A stretch of DNA of 64,000 nt, from positions 10,552,501 to 10,616,500 of the forward strand of contig NC_083518.1 in assembly GCF_032362555.1 (NCBI RefSeq). Reading direction: 5' to 3'. The stretch comes from Amyelois transitella. Its lineage: Eukaryota; Arthropoda; Insecta; Lepidoptera; Pyralidae. The first letter of the stretch is position 1; every line of letters begins with the position of its first letter. Under the pieces are notes generated by a model. The model saw nothing but the letters and a program-made list of their open reading frames with translations, did no database searches and was not told the origin of the DNA. This document shows positions 35,855 through 48,900 of the stretch, in pieces. The position numbers and the translations under genes are program-made.

Positions 35855-36055
35855 GGAATTTCAATCGCATAAATACGGTTCCAACCGTAATAAAGCGATT
35901 TAAATCGCATAAATACGGTTCCAACCGTAATAAAGCGATTTAAATCGCATAAATACGGTTCCAACCGTAATAAAGCGATTTAAATCGCATAAATACGGTT
36001 CCAACCGTAATAAAGCGATTTTAATCGCATAAATACGGTTTAAACCGCGGAAAAT
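35855..36055 (+). repeat. 40-bp hairpin tandem array
   Basis: Five units; cggttccaaccg occurs at 35876, 35916, 35956 and 35996, with variant cggtttaaaccg at 36036. Each unit is a nested palindrome: AAATCGC...GCGATTT outside and CGGTTCCAACCG inside. Confidence 0.95.
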
Positions 36056-36250
36056 TAATGAAAATGGCGGCACAAGCTATGAATTTGTTACAGCGACATC
36101 TAGTTGAAATGTACCGAAACAAATGATGACGTAAGACAAGTGAGAGTCCGCTTTTATCTTAGACTTCAAATGTACAAATATATATCGCAATAATTATACT
36201 TGCTGTTTGGTTTTCTGTGACATTAAGTGTTGAGAGGAGAGAGCGTTATA

Positions 36251-36260
36251 AATAAATAAA
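36251..36260 (+). terminator. Poly(A) signals of V-ATPase A
   Basis: Two overlapping AATAAA motifs about 1.28 kb past the stop. Confidence 0.5.
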
Positions 36261-36464
36261 GTTTTAAAAACTAAACCTTGCTTTTGATTACAACACCTTT
36301 ACCCAGGAAATTTGTAGTTTTACAAGCGGATTCGCGTGTTATTAGCGACTTCTGAAAAAGAATACAGGTTTTTCGCAAATTTCACGGGAACTATAGATTT
36401 TACTGAGATGCAAATGTGTTTGTCTATGTCCTTCTTTTGACTTTAAATTAAGTATAATAAAAAT

Positions 36465-36715
36465 ATAATCACGTCTATATCCCTTGAGGGGTAGATAGAG
36501 CCAAGAGTCTTGAAAAGACTGATAGGCCACGTTCAGCTGTTTGGCTTTATGATAGAATTGAGATTCAAATAGTGACAGGTTGCTTGTCCATCGCCTTAAA
36601 GAAGAATCCCAAGTTTATAGGCCTATCCCTCAGTGGCCTTTTACGAAATCCATGGGAGCGAGATGGAGTGGTCCTATTCTTTTTTTTTATTGGTGCCGGG
36701 AACCACACTGCGCTT
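36465..36715 (-). mobile_element. SINE A, full-length copy
   Basis: aatcacgtctatatcccttg to gccgggaaccacactgcg, inverted, between V-ATPase and the QRICH2-like gene. Confidence 0.82.
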
Positions 36716-36955
36716 GTGAAATTACAATTATGAATATTTACCTTTATAAAAGCAGGTTATCATTTAACGGAGTATGTTGTAAGTATAGATTAAAACTTTT
36801 TTCCTGTGATACCACCTTTATTTTTAATTCTTCTTTTTTCAATTCAAAAAGAAAATTTATAGAAGTGACACAGTCACCAATGACATAATTTCGATGGCTA
36901 TTTTCTGTTTTTTGTTACAAAATATTTGATTGTTTTACGTGTTAAAGTGGGCGTC

Positions 36956-39900
36956 ATGGGGAAGTTTACCAAAGCTGGGGAGATTTCCCCGAATTTGAGC
37001 GCGACTACTTTGCTGGTCAGCGTCGAGGACCTGATCAATATGGCCATGGGGCCTGATGACGTAAGTATGGAAACAATTGCATACAATTCTAACGAAGAAT
37101 AAGAGGAAGAAGAAAAAATAATTATAAGTACAGTTACAAGTATTGAGTTTTAGAGTTATTTGTGCATTCTATGCACATGCAATAACTGTACTTACTGCAC
37201 TGAGTGCCGTGTCGTTTCCGGCACCAATACAAAATAGAATAGAATCACTCCATCTCTTTCCCATGGATGTCGTAAAAGGCGACTAAGGGATAGGCTTATA
37301 AACTTTGGATTCCTTTTTTAGGCGATGGGCTAGCAACCTGTCACTATTTGGATCTCAATTCTATCATTAAGCCAAATAGCTGAACGTGGCCGATCAGTCT
37401 TTTCAAGACTGATCGGCTCTGTCTACCCCACAAGGGATATACACGTGACGATATGTATGTATGTAATAACTGTACTTAACCTAATAATAAGAGTGCCATA
37501 ACAGGTCCTGGCTCAGTGATACGCTGAACAGGTTCAGCACTGATTTTCAGCCAGAACCCTGTTGTGGGGTCATGGACATTAACAAAATTAATAAAACATG
37601 AAGGCCGCATTGTTAACTTTTAACATTAGGGCGTAGACAGAGTAGTATAGCAGCGTAGTCTCGAAAAGAATGAAGGGCCTAGTTCAGATCGATGGCTACT
37701 GGTAGAATGCAACCAATCAATGCGTTGCGTCAATACGCGTGATTTTAATGATGTCAGATAGTGACAGGTTGCTAGCCCATCGCTTAAAAGAAGAATCCCA
37801 TGTTTATTTCCTAAATAATCTATAATATAAAAATGAATCGCTAAATGTGTTGGTAAGCGCATAATTCAAGAACGCCTGGATTTGGCCAATTCTTTTTTTT
37901 TAATATTCGTCGAAGCTCAAGGATGGTTTTTACGGCGAAAAAATACCAAATAATTGCCTGAAAAACCTTAAAAACAGTCCTTTTCTTTATCCCATACAAA
38001 CGTTTCCTAACTAATACGTACAGTCAATTTGAGCTTTTTCGCTAATGTATAAAGTTCACTGTTATCTAAGCAATGTAGGTCTAATTGATGGGAACAAAAA
38101 ACTGTCATATTACAAATCTTTTTGACAGAACGAAGTCTGTCGGGTCCGCTAGTTATAAATAAAACTAAATAAGTAGTTTGATTTGCAGAAAAACACCGTC
38201 AATTATAAACTCATTCAAACTGTTCTACACATTTTGGCGAGGCAGATGAGATTGCTCGAACAAAAAGTAGAAATAAGGGTCACAGAGTATATCACGCAGA
38301 GAGAAAAGGAGAAGAAAGATGCGGAGGAGGCAAAAGAAGAAAGAGACCGCGCTAGAGCTGCAAGACCTGTATCCAGAGACAGGTTAAAGTCTAAACCTTC
38401 TTCTGCTACAAGAGCGGCGAAGGAGGCTAAAGAAAGGGAGAGACATTTGAAAGAAACGGAAAGGCAATTTCGAGCAGCTGAAAGGGAGAAATTAGGTATT
38501 GAAAAAACTTTACAAAAGGCTAAGGAAAAAGAAGAAAAGGCTGCAGCGAAACAATCGGCTAAAGAAGACAGAGAAGAATCTAGAGAACGCGATAAAGCTG
38601 CCAGAGAAAAGGAGAAAGAAGAGCGGGCGGCGTCCAAGGATAGGGATAGGGCGGAGAAAGCGTCAATTAGAGAAAGGGAGAGAGAACAAAGAGCTGTGTC
38701 TAAAGAGAGGGAAAAGGCGGAAAGAGCGTTAGGTAAGGAATTGGAGAAAAAAGAAAGAGCCGCTTTAAAGGAGAGAGACCGGGAGGAAAGGGCTGCAGCC
38801 AGGGAAAAGGAGAAGGAAGAGAGAGCTGCGTCAAAAGAGAGGGATAAAGCGGAAAAGGTTGCTGAGAGAGAGAAGGAAAAAGAAGATAGAGCCGCATCTA
38901 AAGACCGGGAAAGAGCGGAAAGGGCTTCAGCCCGAGATAAGGAGAAGGACGAGAGAGCCTCCTCTAAAGAAAGAGAGAGAGCAGAGAAGGCCGCAGCTAA
39001 AGATAGGGAACGGGAAGAAAGAGAAACTTCCAAAGAAAGGGACAAAGCTGAAAAAGCTGCTGCCAAAGATAAAGAGAGGGAAGAGAAAGCATTATCAAAA
39101 GAAAGGGAAAAAGCAGAAAAGTCTGCTGCCAAAGATAGGGAGAGAGAAGAGAGAGCCACATCTAAAGAAAGGGAAAAGGCAGAAAAAGCAGCAGCTAAAG
39201 ACAAGGAGAAGGAAGAAAAAGCCGCTACAAAGGATAAAGAAAGAGCGGAGAAAGCTGCAGCTAAAGACAGAGATAGAGAAGAGAGGGCTACATCAAAAGA
39301 AAGGGATAAGGCGGAAAAATCTGCAGTCAAAGATAGGGAAAAGGAAGAGAGAGCTGCTTCAAAGGATAGGGAAAAAGCGGAAAGAACTTCAGCCAAAGAC
39401 AGGGACAGGGAAGAGAGAGCCACGTCCAAAGAAAGGGAAAGGGCGGAAAGAGCTGCGGAAAAAGATCAGCGAAAAGCTGCTGCCAAAGACAGAGACAGGG
39501 ACGAAAGGGCCACGGATAAAACTGAAAGGGCAGAGTCGAGAGATAGAGATAGGGCGGAGCGTGCAGCGGCGAAAGAAGAACACGCAGAACGGTCAGCAGC
39601 CAGGGAACGGGAGAGAGAAGAGAAAGCCAGAGCCAAAGAAGAAAGAGCAACATCAAAGGAGAGAGACAGAGAAATGAAAGAAGCAGCTAGAGCTGAAAGA
39701 GAACATGAGAGAGCTGAACGGGCGGAAGAAAAGGAGAAACACAGAGCCGATAAAGAACGCGAAAAGGCGGAGCGGGAGGAAGACAAAGCAAGGTCTAGAG
39801 CTGAAAAGGCTGAAAGAGCTGATGAAAAAGAAAAGTCCAGAGCTGAGAGAGAACGCGAAAAAGCTGAAAGGGAAGAAGAAAAAGAGAAATCAAGAGCTGA

Positions 39901-42900
39901 GAAAGAACGTGAAAGGGCTGAAAGGGCAGACGAAAAAGAAAAATCCAAAGCTGAAAAAGAGCGTGAAAAGGCTGAAAGGGCAGATGAAAAAGAAAAATCC
40001 AAGGCTGAAAAAGAGCGCGAAAGAGCCGAACGGGAAGATGAAAAAGCGAAATCCAAGGCTGAAAAAGAGCGCGAAAAGGCTGAAAGGGCTGAAGAAAAAG
40101 AAAAATCCAAAGCTGAAAAAGAGCGTGAAAAGGCTGAAAGGGCAGATGAAAAAGAAAAATCCAAGGCTGAAAAAGAGCGCGAAAGAGCCGAACGGGAAGA
40201 TGAAAAAGCGAAATCCAAGGCTGAAAAAGAGCGCGAAAGAGCCGAACGGGAAGATGAAAAAGCGAAATCCAAGGCTGAAAAAGAGCGCGAAAAGGCTGAA
40301 AGGGCTGAAGAAAAAGAAAAATACAAAGCTGAAAAGGAGATGACAAAGGCTGAAAAAGCTGTGGCTAAGGAACAGGAAAGGGCAGAACGTGAGATTGCTG
40401 AGAGGGAAGCGAAAGAAAAGGTAAAGATTCAAGCTGTACTATGAAAATAAATGAAAAAAGTTTAAGTTCATCAAATAAAATAATAAAACAATGGTATTTT
40501 TTCAGAGAAGAAAGGCCAGCGTCTCAGTTACAGGTAAATCGTAAAAATTTATCTCAAAAGTTGGAACATTATTCCGTTATGTTGTAATAATGATAAATTA
40601 TAAATACATACATATGGTCACGTCTATATCTCTTGATAAATTATTTAACATGTTTTTCTTATTTTAGAAGACGATCGCGGAAAAGAGAAGGTTTTAGTTG
40701 GTAAGTAGTTTTGGTATGAAATCATACATACATAAAATCACGCCTCTTTCCCGGAGGGGTAGGCAGAGACTACCTCTTTCCACTTGCCACGATCTCTGCA
40801 TTCTTCCTTCGTATCATCCGGTTTCGGGTACTTTTGACCTGACCCTTTACCAGGACGTCCTTAATTTCAAGATATGTTCGTCTAGGTCTTCCCACTCCGA
40901 CCTTTCCCTTCACACTCTCCTCGTATATCTGCTTAGTCAACCTGCTTTCATTCATCCTCTCCACATGACCGAACCATCTTAACATACCCTTTTCTATTCC
41001 TGTAACTACATCTTGTTTCACCTCACAACATTCCCTTATCACGCTGTTCCTTATGCGGTCACTCAATTTCACACCCATCATACTCCTTAACGCTCTCATT
41101 TCAAGAAAGGAAATTATGAAATCATCTTTAAGATTTTCTGACGAACTAATATTTCGTCAGAAAATCTTAAACTGAGTTGTCTGGACATCCCGAAGGGTAT
41201 CAAACGACATCCTACTTACTTACTTTTTTTATTGAACGGACCCTGGGTGCGCCTATGTGGTGATCATGATCCTGGATGAAGTAAATCTTGGTAAGTCAGG
41301 TTTTTTCATGAAGCGACTCCCATCTGACCATTTTGGTCTAGGTTTTTAATCGTAATCTGAATTTTCACATCTTCAACCACTTAGGTAATAGTCACTCACA
41401 GAATTATCTAGTTTATTTTAAACTTCTGCCAAAAAGAAATAAAAAAAATTCTGTACAAAAACTTAATTTTTTTTAAATTTTGATTTCAGTTGAGAAAGGG
41501 CCTACCACTCGACCTGGTACGTGATAAACTTAACAAATTTTTTTTTGTCGACTAAATATCAGAAATTAAAGTTTTTAAAATTCAAAGTACCTTATGTCCA
41601 TCTTGAAATTCCATTTTACATTTGATGTATGAATTTTCAAATCTGTTGAGTATTCCTGAATATTAATCTCGAGTATACAACATTTCATCCTTACATTAGT
41701 GAAGATGTTGTGTGCTTGCATAATTTATTCATAATGTTTAAGATTGTACTTTTTATTGCTATTTCAAAGCGAGTTTCGTCAGTAGCGATTATTACAGAAA
41801 GTCGTGGTATGTGATTTACAAACTTTAATTAAAATAAAACAGAAAAATCTGCAGCATATGGCGCGCGCTCCAACATAGAAGTGGTGACGCGTTCCCAGTT
41901 CGACCTCCTGAAGGAACTAGTCAGCGACCTGGCGGAGAAGGCTGGTCCCCTGCCGATGCCCTCCATGCCACAGAACAAGGAGTTGCTGAGGAAGTTGTCG
42001 AAAGGCACGGCCTCGCTCACAGACATGATGGATGCAATGCAGGTATTTTCGTCACCCTTGCTTTACAAACTGACAATTTTTAATTTTTGTAATCGATTGT
42101 TCGGTTTTGCTTGGATCGATCAGGTAAAAATAGCAGAGCTGGAGAAACATTTATGCTACGTATAGATTTTCACGATTCTTGCCTTTTTGCCTACCTAGTT
42201 GCTTTTTTTACATAGGTACTAAATCTAAAGGAATTCCTTTGTTCGTCGTATGAAAAGATGGGTGACTCTATAGAATTGTAATGTTCCGTTTATTCAAGTT
42301 TCAATCCAGCTGCGTGGAAAGAAAATGAACTTGGCGCGTTCTATGATTTTTTACTCCTTCACCAGCTTGCATACTTGGCTTGCATCAAATTCCTAAAATT
42401 TATCACTCAATATGATAACAGGTAGGTGCACGTGTTGTGGCCGCAGAGCAGGCCATCGGTCGGATGGGCGGCATCCTCACTCAGCTGGCGACGGCTGGAG
42501 CACTCCCCGAGGACATCGCTGGACAGGTAAATACTAAATCAAAAGTTTGCTATCTAGACGATCTTATCCTAATATTCATGATCATTGAAAGTCATTTTGT
42601 CAACTTCTCTCTCTTTCCAGCATTCCAGTTATCCTCAAAGTTGGAAAGAGAGAGAATATAAGACATGTTACCTTTTAACGTTTGTGAATGAAGTCTCCTA
42701 TGTAGCAGTGGTTTATTTTTATCGTGGATGTTTTTTTTTAATAATTGTTTTTATGGTTATCCACTCTTGGAATCAAAAAGGCTTTCTCTAGGTCTTACAG
42801 TTCAATAAATTTTGAGCGCCTCAATATTATTCTTAGGTTGGAGAGGTGACTGAGGGATTGGAAACAGATATGATGGAAGCTGACGCGCGAGCCGAGGAGG

Positions 42901-45900
42901 CTGCTGCAAAAGCTGATACCCAAAGCGGAGTGGTACAACTTTTTTACATTTAAATCTGTAGTCTGTTTGTATGTCACAGTTGCAAACAGTCTTTGGCATT
43001 TCTACATCACACGCCATCAGCCAATAGCAGCGAAGATTCTAAATCGCGCAAGCAAATTTTCATGGATTGGAGCATACCTAAATAAAATCTCAGAGTCAAC
43101 ATCGTCGGAGCTGTTCCCCAGGCATAACATCTAGATGTTGTAAAACTTGCTTGCGCGATTTAGAATCTTCGCTGCTATTGGCTGATGGCGTGTGGTTAGA
43201 GCTAGCTCTAGGCATAATCTTCATATATATATATCTCAGTCTTGAAAAGACTGAACGACCACGTTCATCTTTCTCTTTAAAAGTCTTTTATAACAATGTT
43301 TGCTTAGGGTTTATAAAACTCTTATCTTTTACCTTACTTCTCAGTATCACAGTAGCATTTCCACTTGTATGAGTTATTGTTCCAACATGAAGTTTTAATA
43401 TCAGTATTATCAACTTTTAGTCAAGTAAAACACGCACCTCCGTGTCTCGCAAGTCTATAATTTCCACGAAGAGTAGGCTCAGTCAGTCGGCTCCTTCAGG
43501 CCGGCCCAGCACTGCCGCTTCCGTCGCGACTGCTGTCTCAAAGGCTTCTACCCTCGCTAGACCTGCGAAGGTCACCCATCCAGAGCTGGAGTAAGTATAT
43601 ATGGAGGCTTACTGACTTAGGATTCCTCTTGTAGGCGTTGGGCTAGCAACCTGTCACTATTTGAATTTCAATTCCATCATAAAGCCATGCAGGTGAACGT
43701 GGCTTTTTAGTCTTTTTTAAGATTATTGGCTCTGTCTACTCCGTATTATTGACGTGACTATGTGTATGTATCATGTCTTAAGAGGTAGACAGAGACAATA
43801 ATCTTGAAAATACTAGAAGGTTTAGCTGTATTGCTTAGAATATGAACTCCAAGCCTTTCGCTTGATTGACTTTTACAATTTACTTTGGAAGAGATGCAGC
43901 TGTAGAAACGTGAACAAACGTGACGTTGGTATGGAATCCTTTGAGCGCTCCGACTCGCACTTGGCCGTTTTTTTTATTTACTACCGTGTATCTGTCTATC
44001 TGATGTCAGCCCCCAAACAATAAAAGCGGGGTGAGAAAGAATCAGCCTTGCTCGAATGAATCCGCTGGCCAAAATTTGTACATAATTTAGTGTCTTCTGT
44101 CACCAGCAATGCTGTGAAAACCCTGAAGGATGACCTGGCTAAGAGCATGGCTTTACTAACAGCGAAGTCGTCTGCTGCGGTCGAGAGTTCTTTGACCATG
44201 GTGAAAGCTGTTGGTAAGAATCTCTTTAATTCTCTTATCTATTGCGTACGCTATAGAGTCTACATTGCTTTCTTCTAAACATACTCAAGACCGACAAGTG
44301 CCGTGTGGTTCCCGGCACCATTAGAAAAAGAATAGGACCACTCCATCTCTCTCCCATGGATGTCGTAAAAGGCGACTAAGGGATATGCTTATAAACTTGG
44401 GATTCTTCCATGGCGACAGGCCAGCAACCTGTCACTATTTGAATCTCAATTCTATCTTTTACCCAAACAGCTGAACGTGGCCTATCAGTCTTTTTAAGAC
44501 TGTTGGTTCTGTCTACCCCGCAAGGGATATAGACGTGATTATATGTATGTATGTATACTCAAGACACTTCGATAGGTTTTTAAATTTTTAGACTGTTTAT
44601 TTTAATAAATTCGAAAGGTTTTTCTTTTAGTACCTAGTAGATTTTTTTTCTTTCCCCCAGCCGAAAAATTAGACACGGCAGTAAAGTTGAACAGCAGGAT
44701 ATCGACCCTGTACTCCATGGTGACTGATTACGCTGAACAACTCAGCGGATTCGACGCCGGCCTTACCACTCAGGTATTGTTTTATTTATTTTCTATTTAG
44801 TCTATATTCTTTTTTTAATTCTGATGAACTTATTAAGTTTTTGCTTATTATGGCATGAACATAATACCTACTTATATTATTTATTATAAGACGGAGCTTA
44901 CTCGAAAAAATTATCTCGGATGGTGTAACATAGTCTGTCCACGCGAACTTGTATTTTCCTGAGTTCCTCCACTACAATTCTGATCCTTCTTGCAGACAAT
45001 AGGCAGGATATTGATAAATGAGGATGTGACATTTGTTATGTCGTTGACAGATGCAAGGTTTCTCCGAGCAGATGCTGCAGATGCGGGTGGACCTGCAGGC
45101 GGGGCTGAAGCTGTTGGACACTGTCAACAATAACGCCGAAACTGCTGGTTTGTTGTCCAATTATATATATATATATATTTTATATATATATAGGACAAAT
45201 ACACAGATTGAGTTAACCGCGAAGTAAGTTCGAGACTTGTGTTACGAGATACTAACTCAACGATACTATATTTTATAATAGATACTTATATAGAATTTGA
45301 ATGAGACTTCGGAAACATGTGCGAGAGTCGATAAAACAGTCTTTTTCACTTTTATGTTGGTTACGTCAAACGTTATCCCAACTAATATTATCAATGCGAA
45401 AGAAAGATCATTTGTTTGTTTGTTTGTAACCTCTTCACGGGATATCTACTCAATTAACCTCACAAAGTTCTCTGTCAGATCCAATGGTTTACTGGTAGAT
45501 AATGCTTCTAGCATCAAGTCTGCCAATTGTGCTATACATTTGTATTTTGTAGGTACAATAAAGTTTTAATAAATAAATAAAGAACCGCCTCCATTCGATA
45601 TCCTCCTTTTTTAAAGTCGGTTAAATTTCTTAAACCATCTCCTAAATGTAGCAAGCACTTACCTGAAAACTGCATCGAAATCGGCTCATCGTAATAATAA
45701 TTAAATAGAACAAACTTTTCTCTTTGTAGGTGATTAAAAAGTTTAAATGCAATGTTTTGTGCAGCGGTGATGGAGCTTACGGAGAGGTACCAGGGCCTGG
45801 TGATGGAACTTGATCATACACTGCACGCCCACTCGGATCTGAACGTCAACCAGGACCGACTCGGGGAAGACCTGAGGGTGCGTTGAATAGAATGTTCCTT

Positions 45901-48900
45901 TTATCTTCCACTAGCGACCCGCCCCGGCTTCGCACGGGTGCAAAATTCGGAAAAAAATATACATAAAAACCTTCCTCTTGAATCAATCTACCTGTTACAA
46001 AAAACCGCATCAAAATCCGTTGCGTAATTTTAAAGATTTAAGCATTCAGACAAACAGACTAAAATAGCGACTTTGTTTTATACTATGTAGTGATTCTCAA
46101 AAGTCCGGCGTCATAAAAAAATGGCGCTCTGTTATTGAACTTGTCAATTGACTCATGATGTCGAACACGATCATCTGTCAAGAGTGCGACATCTTTTAGT
46201 CCAGAAGTTAACATTTTGTGTACGAAACTATAAAACTGAACGTGGCCTATCAGTCTTTTCAAGACTGTCGGCTCTGTTTATCCTGCAAGGGTTATATCCT
46301 ACTACTATTATAAAGGCGAAAGTTTGTATGGATGTATGGATGTTTGTTACTCTTTCACGCAAAAACTACTGAACCGATTACCATGAAATTTGGTATGTAG
46401 GTAGCTGAAGACCCAGAATAACACATAGGCTACTTTTTATCCCGGAGTTCCCGCGGGATTGGGTTTCTATGCGGACGAAGTCGCGGGCGGCCTCTAGTAC
46501 GTAACTATATGTATGTATGTGAAATAAAATCGTTTGGATAGATAGGTAGAGACGTATACAAATGTCGTCACAGCACTGAAGAATAGGACCATTCAATCTC
46601 TTCCATGGATGTCAGAAAAGGTGACTAAGGGATAGGCTTATAAACTAGGTATTTTTTTTAAAAGCCATACAGCTGTACGTGGCCTTTCGGTTTCAAGACT
46701 GTTGGCTCAGATTACCCCGCAAGGGATATAGACGTGATTATATGAATGAATGAATGAATTATCTTTATGTCCAGGGATTGATCGAAGCTGTGGAAATGCT
46801 CAGAGAACAAAAAGCGGACCGGGATGAAGTGCAAGATGGACTCCGGGATAAGGTGAGAAACCTTTAACATAAAATTACATACATAGATACAGTCACGTCT
46901 TTATCCCTTACGAGGTAGACAGAGCCAATAGTCTTGAATAGACTGATAGGCCACGCTCTGCTGTTTGGCTTAGTGATAGAATTGAGATTAAAATAATGAC
47001 AGCTTGCTAGCCTATCGCCTAAAAGAAGAATCCCAAGTTTATAAGTCTATCCCTTAGTCGCCTTTTTCGACATCCGTGGGAAAGAGATGGAGTGGTCCTA
47101 TTCTTTTTTAGAAAGTTACAGTTAAACGACGCTTAACTTGATCTAATTGTACTTTATATTAGATTGCAAAAAATAAAACTCAAGAACATCGGGAATAAAA
47201 CACGCTACGTTACTCTCCTCTTCATGCTTCCTTTCCTTCCTTCCTTTCCTTCCTTGACGGCCTTCGTGGCGCAGCGGTAGTACGCTTGTCTGTGTCACCG
47301 GAGGTCCCGATGTTCGAATCCCGGCCAGGGCATGATGAGAAAAGAACTTTTCCTGATTGGCCTGGGTCTTGGACGTTTATCACAAGTCTCGAAAATACTT
47401 CGAAGCTAACGCGATCAGTGTAATTTGTCCCGTATTTAAGTATTTATTTTCGAAAATTCTCACACAAGGGAACCGCAGTCGGCAGAAAAAAACAATGAGA
47501 TTGACAACTCCTTTCAAAATGATCAAATAATTTCATTTTCAGGCTGACAACTCGAGACTGGCGGGTTTGCTGACGGAACAAGAGTTCGCGGCGTCCAGGG
47601 CCGAGCTGGAGCGGAGACTCGCCGTCTGTCACGACAAGTTCCACCGGCAGGACGGAGTCTGGATGGTAGATATATGGTCCATTTAATTTGATACATATAG
47701 TCACGTCTATATCCTTTGCAGGGTAGAAAGAGCCAGCGGTCTGAAAGGCCACGTTCAGATGTTAGGCTTAATGATAGAATTCTAATAGATATATACGTAC
47801 ATATAGTCACGTCTATATCCCTTGCGGGGTAGACAGAGCCAGCGGTCTGAAAGGCCACGTTCAGATGTAAGGCTTAATGATAGAATTCTAATAGATATAT
47901 ACATACATATAGTCACTTCTATACCCCTTGCGGGGTAGACAGAGCCAGCAGTCTGAAAGGCCACGTTCAGATGTTAGGCTTAATGATAGAATTCTAATAG
48001 ATATATACGTAGGTACATAATTATAGTCACATCTATACCCCTTGCGGGGTAGAAAGAGCCAGCGGTCTGAAAGGCCACGTTCAGATGTTAGGCTTAATGA
48101 TAGAATTCTAATAGATATATATGTACGTACATAATTATAGTCACATCTATACCCCTTGCGGGGTAGAAAGAGCCAGCGGTCTGAAAGGCCACGTTCAGAT
48201 GTTAGGCTTAATGATAGAATTCTAATAGATATATACGTACATATAGTCACGTCTATATCCCTTGCGGGGTAGACAGAGCTAACGGTTCAAGACTGAAAGG
48301 CCACGTTTAGATGTTAGGCTTAATGATAGAAATCTAATAGTGACAGGTTGCTAGCCCATCGTTTAAAAGATGAATTACAAGTTTATAAGCCTATCCCTTA
48401 GTCGCGTTTTACGATGTCCATGGGAAAGAGATGGAGTGGTCTTATTCTTTTTTATATTGGTGCCGGGAACCACACGGCAATTTGATGATTAACTGTTTGT
48501 TACAGTAAATAGGAATATTAAATTTGGGTACTTATTTCTATAAGTCTTAGAAGCAATAATTCTTATTTATACTCGTATAAACTTAACTACAAGAAAAAAA
48601 GAGTTTGCATGATGATGTAATAGAATAGAATAGATTTATTTTCAAAATTGGATACAAGGTATCACTTATTGACGTCACATTGATAGTTATGTATGTGAAT
48701 GAAGCGAAAGAAATTTGCAGGAATCGTGGCAAGAGGAAAGAATATTCTCTTCCAACCCCTCTGGGAAAGGGGCGTGATTTTATGCATAGATGTAAAAGGG
48801 GAAAACAAACTACAATGTGCAGGCGCATTCCACTTCTGATATACGTACACATTAGAAGTATGATGTACCTAACATGAATGTGTGTTGAAATGATACCAAA

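Larger units (their letters stand above)
34971..36260 (+). other. 3' UTR region of V-ATPase subunit A
   Basis: No frame of note. Starts with A-rich runs, contains the 40-bp hairpin array, and ends at overlapping AATAAATAAA at 36251-36260. Each array unit also contains an AATAAA, so earlier polyadenylation is possible. Confidence 0.5.

Noticed and set aside
35855-36055. CRISPR-like array
   Set aside because: Units are contiguous palindromes with no unique spacers, in an animal genome.
38215-40432. Long antisense open frames (up to about 400 codons) opposite the QRICH2-like large exon
   Set aside because: They follow from the repeated codon pattern (few stops arise in Ser/Leu/Phe antisense frames); the plus-strand exon has splice sites and phase continuity.
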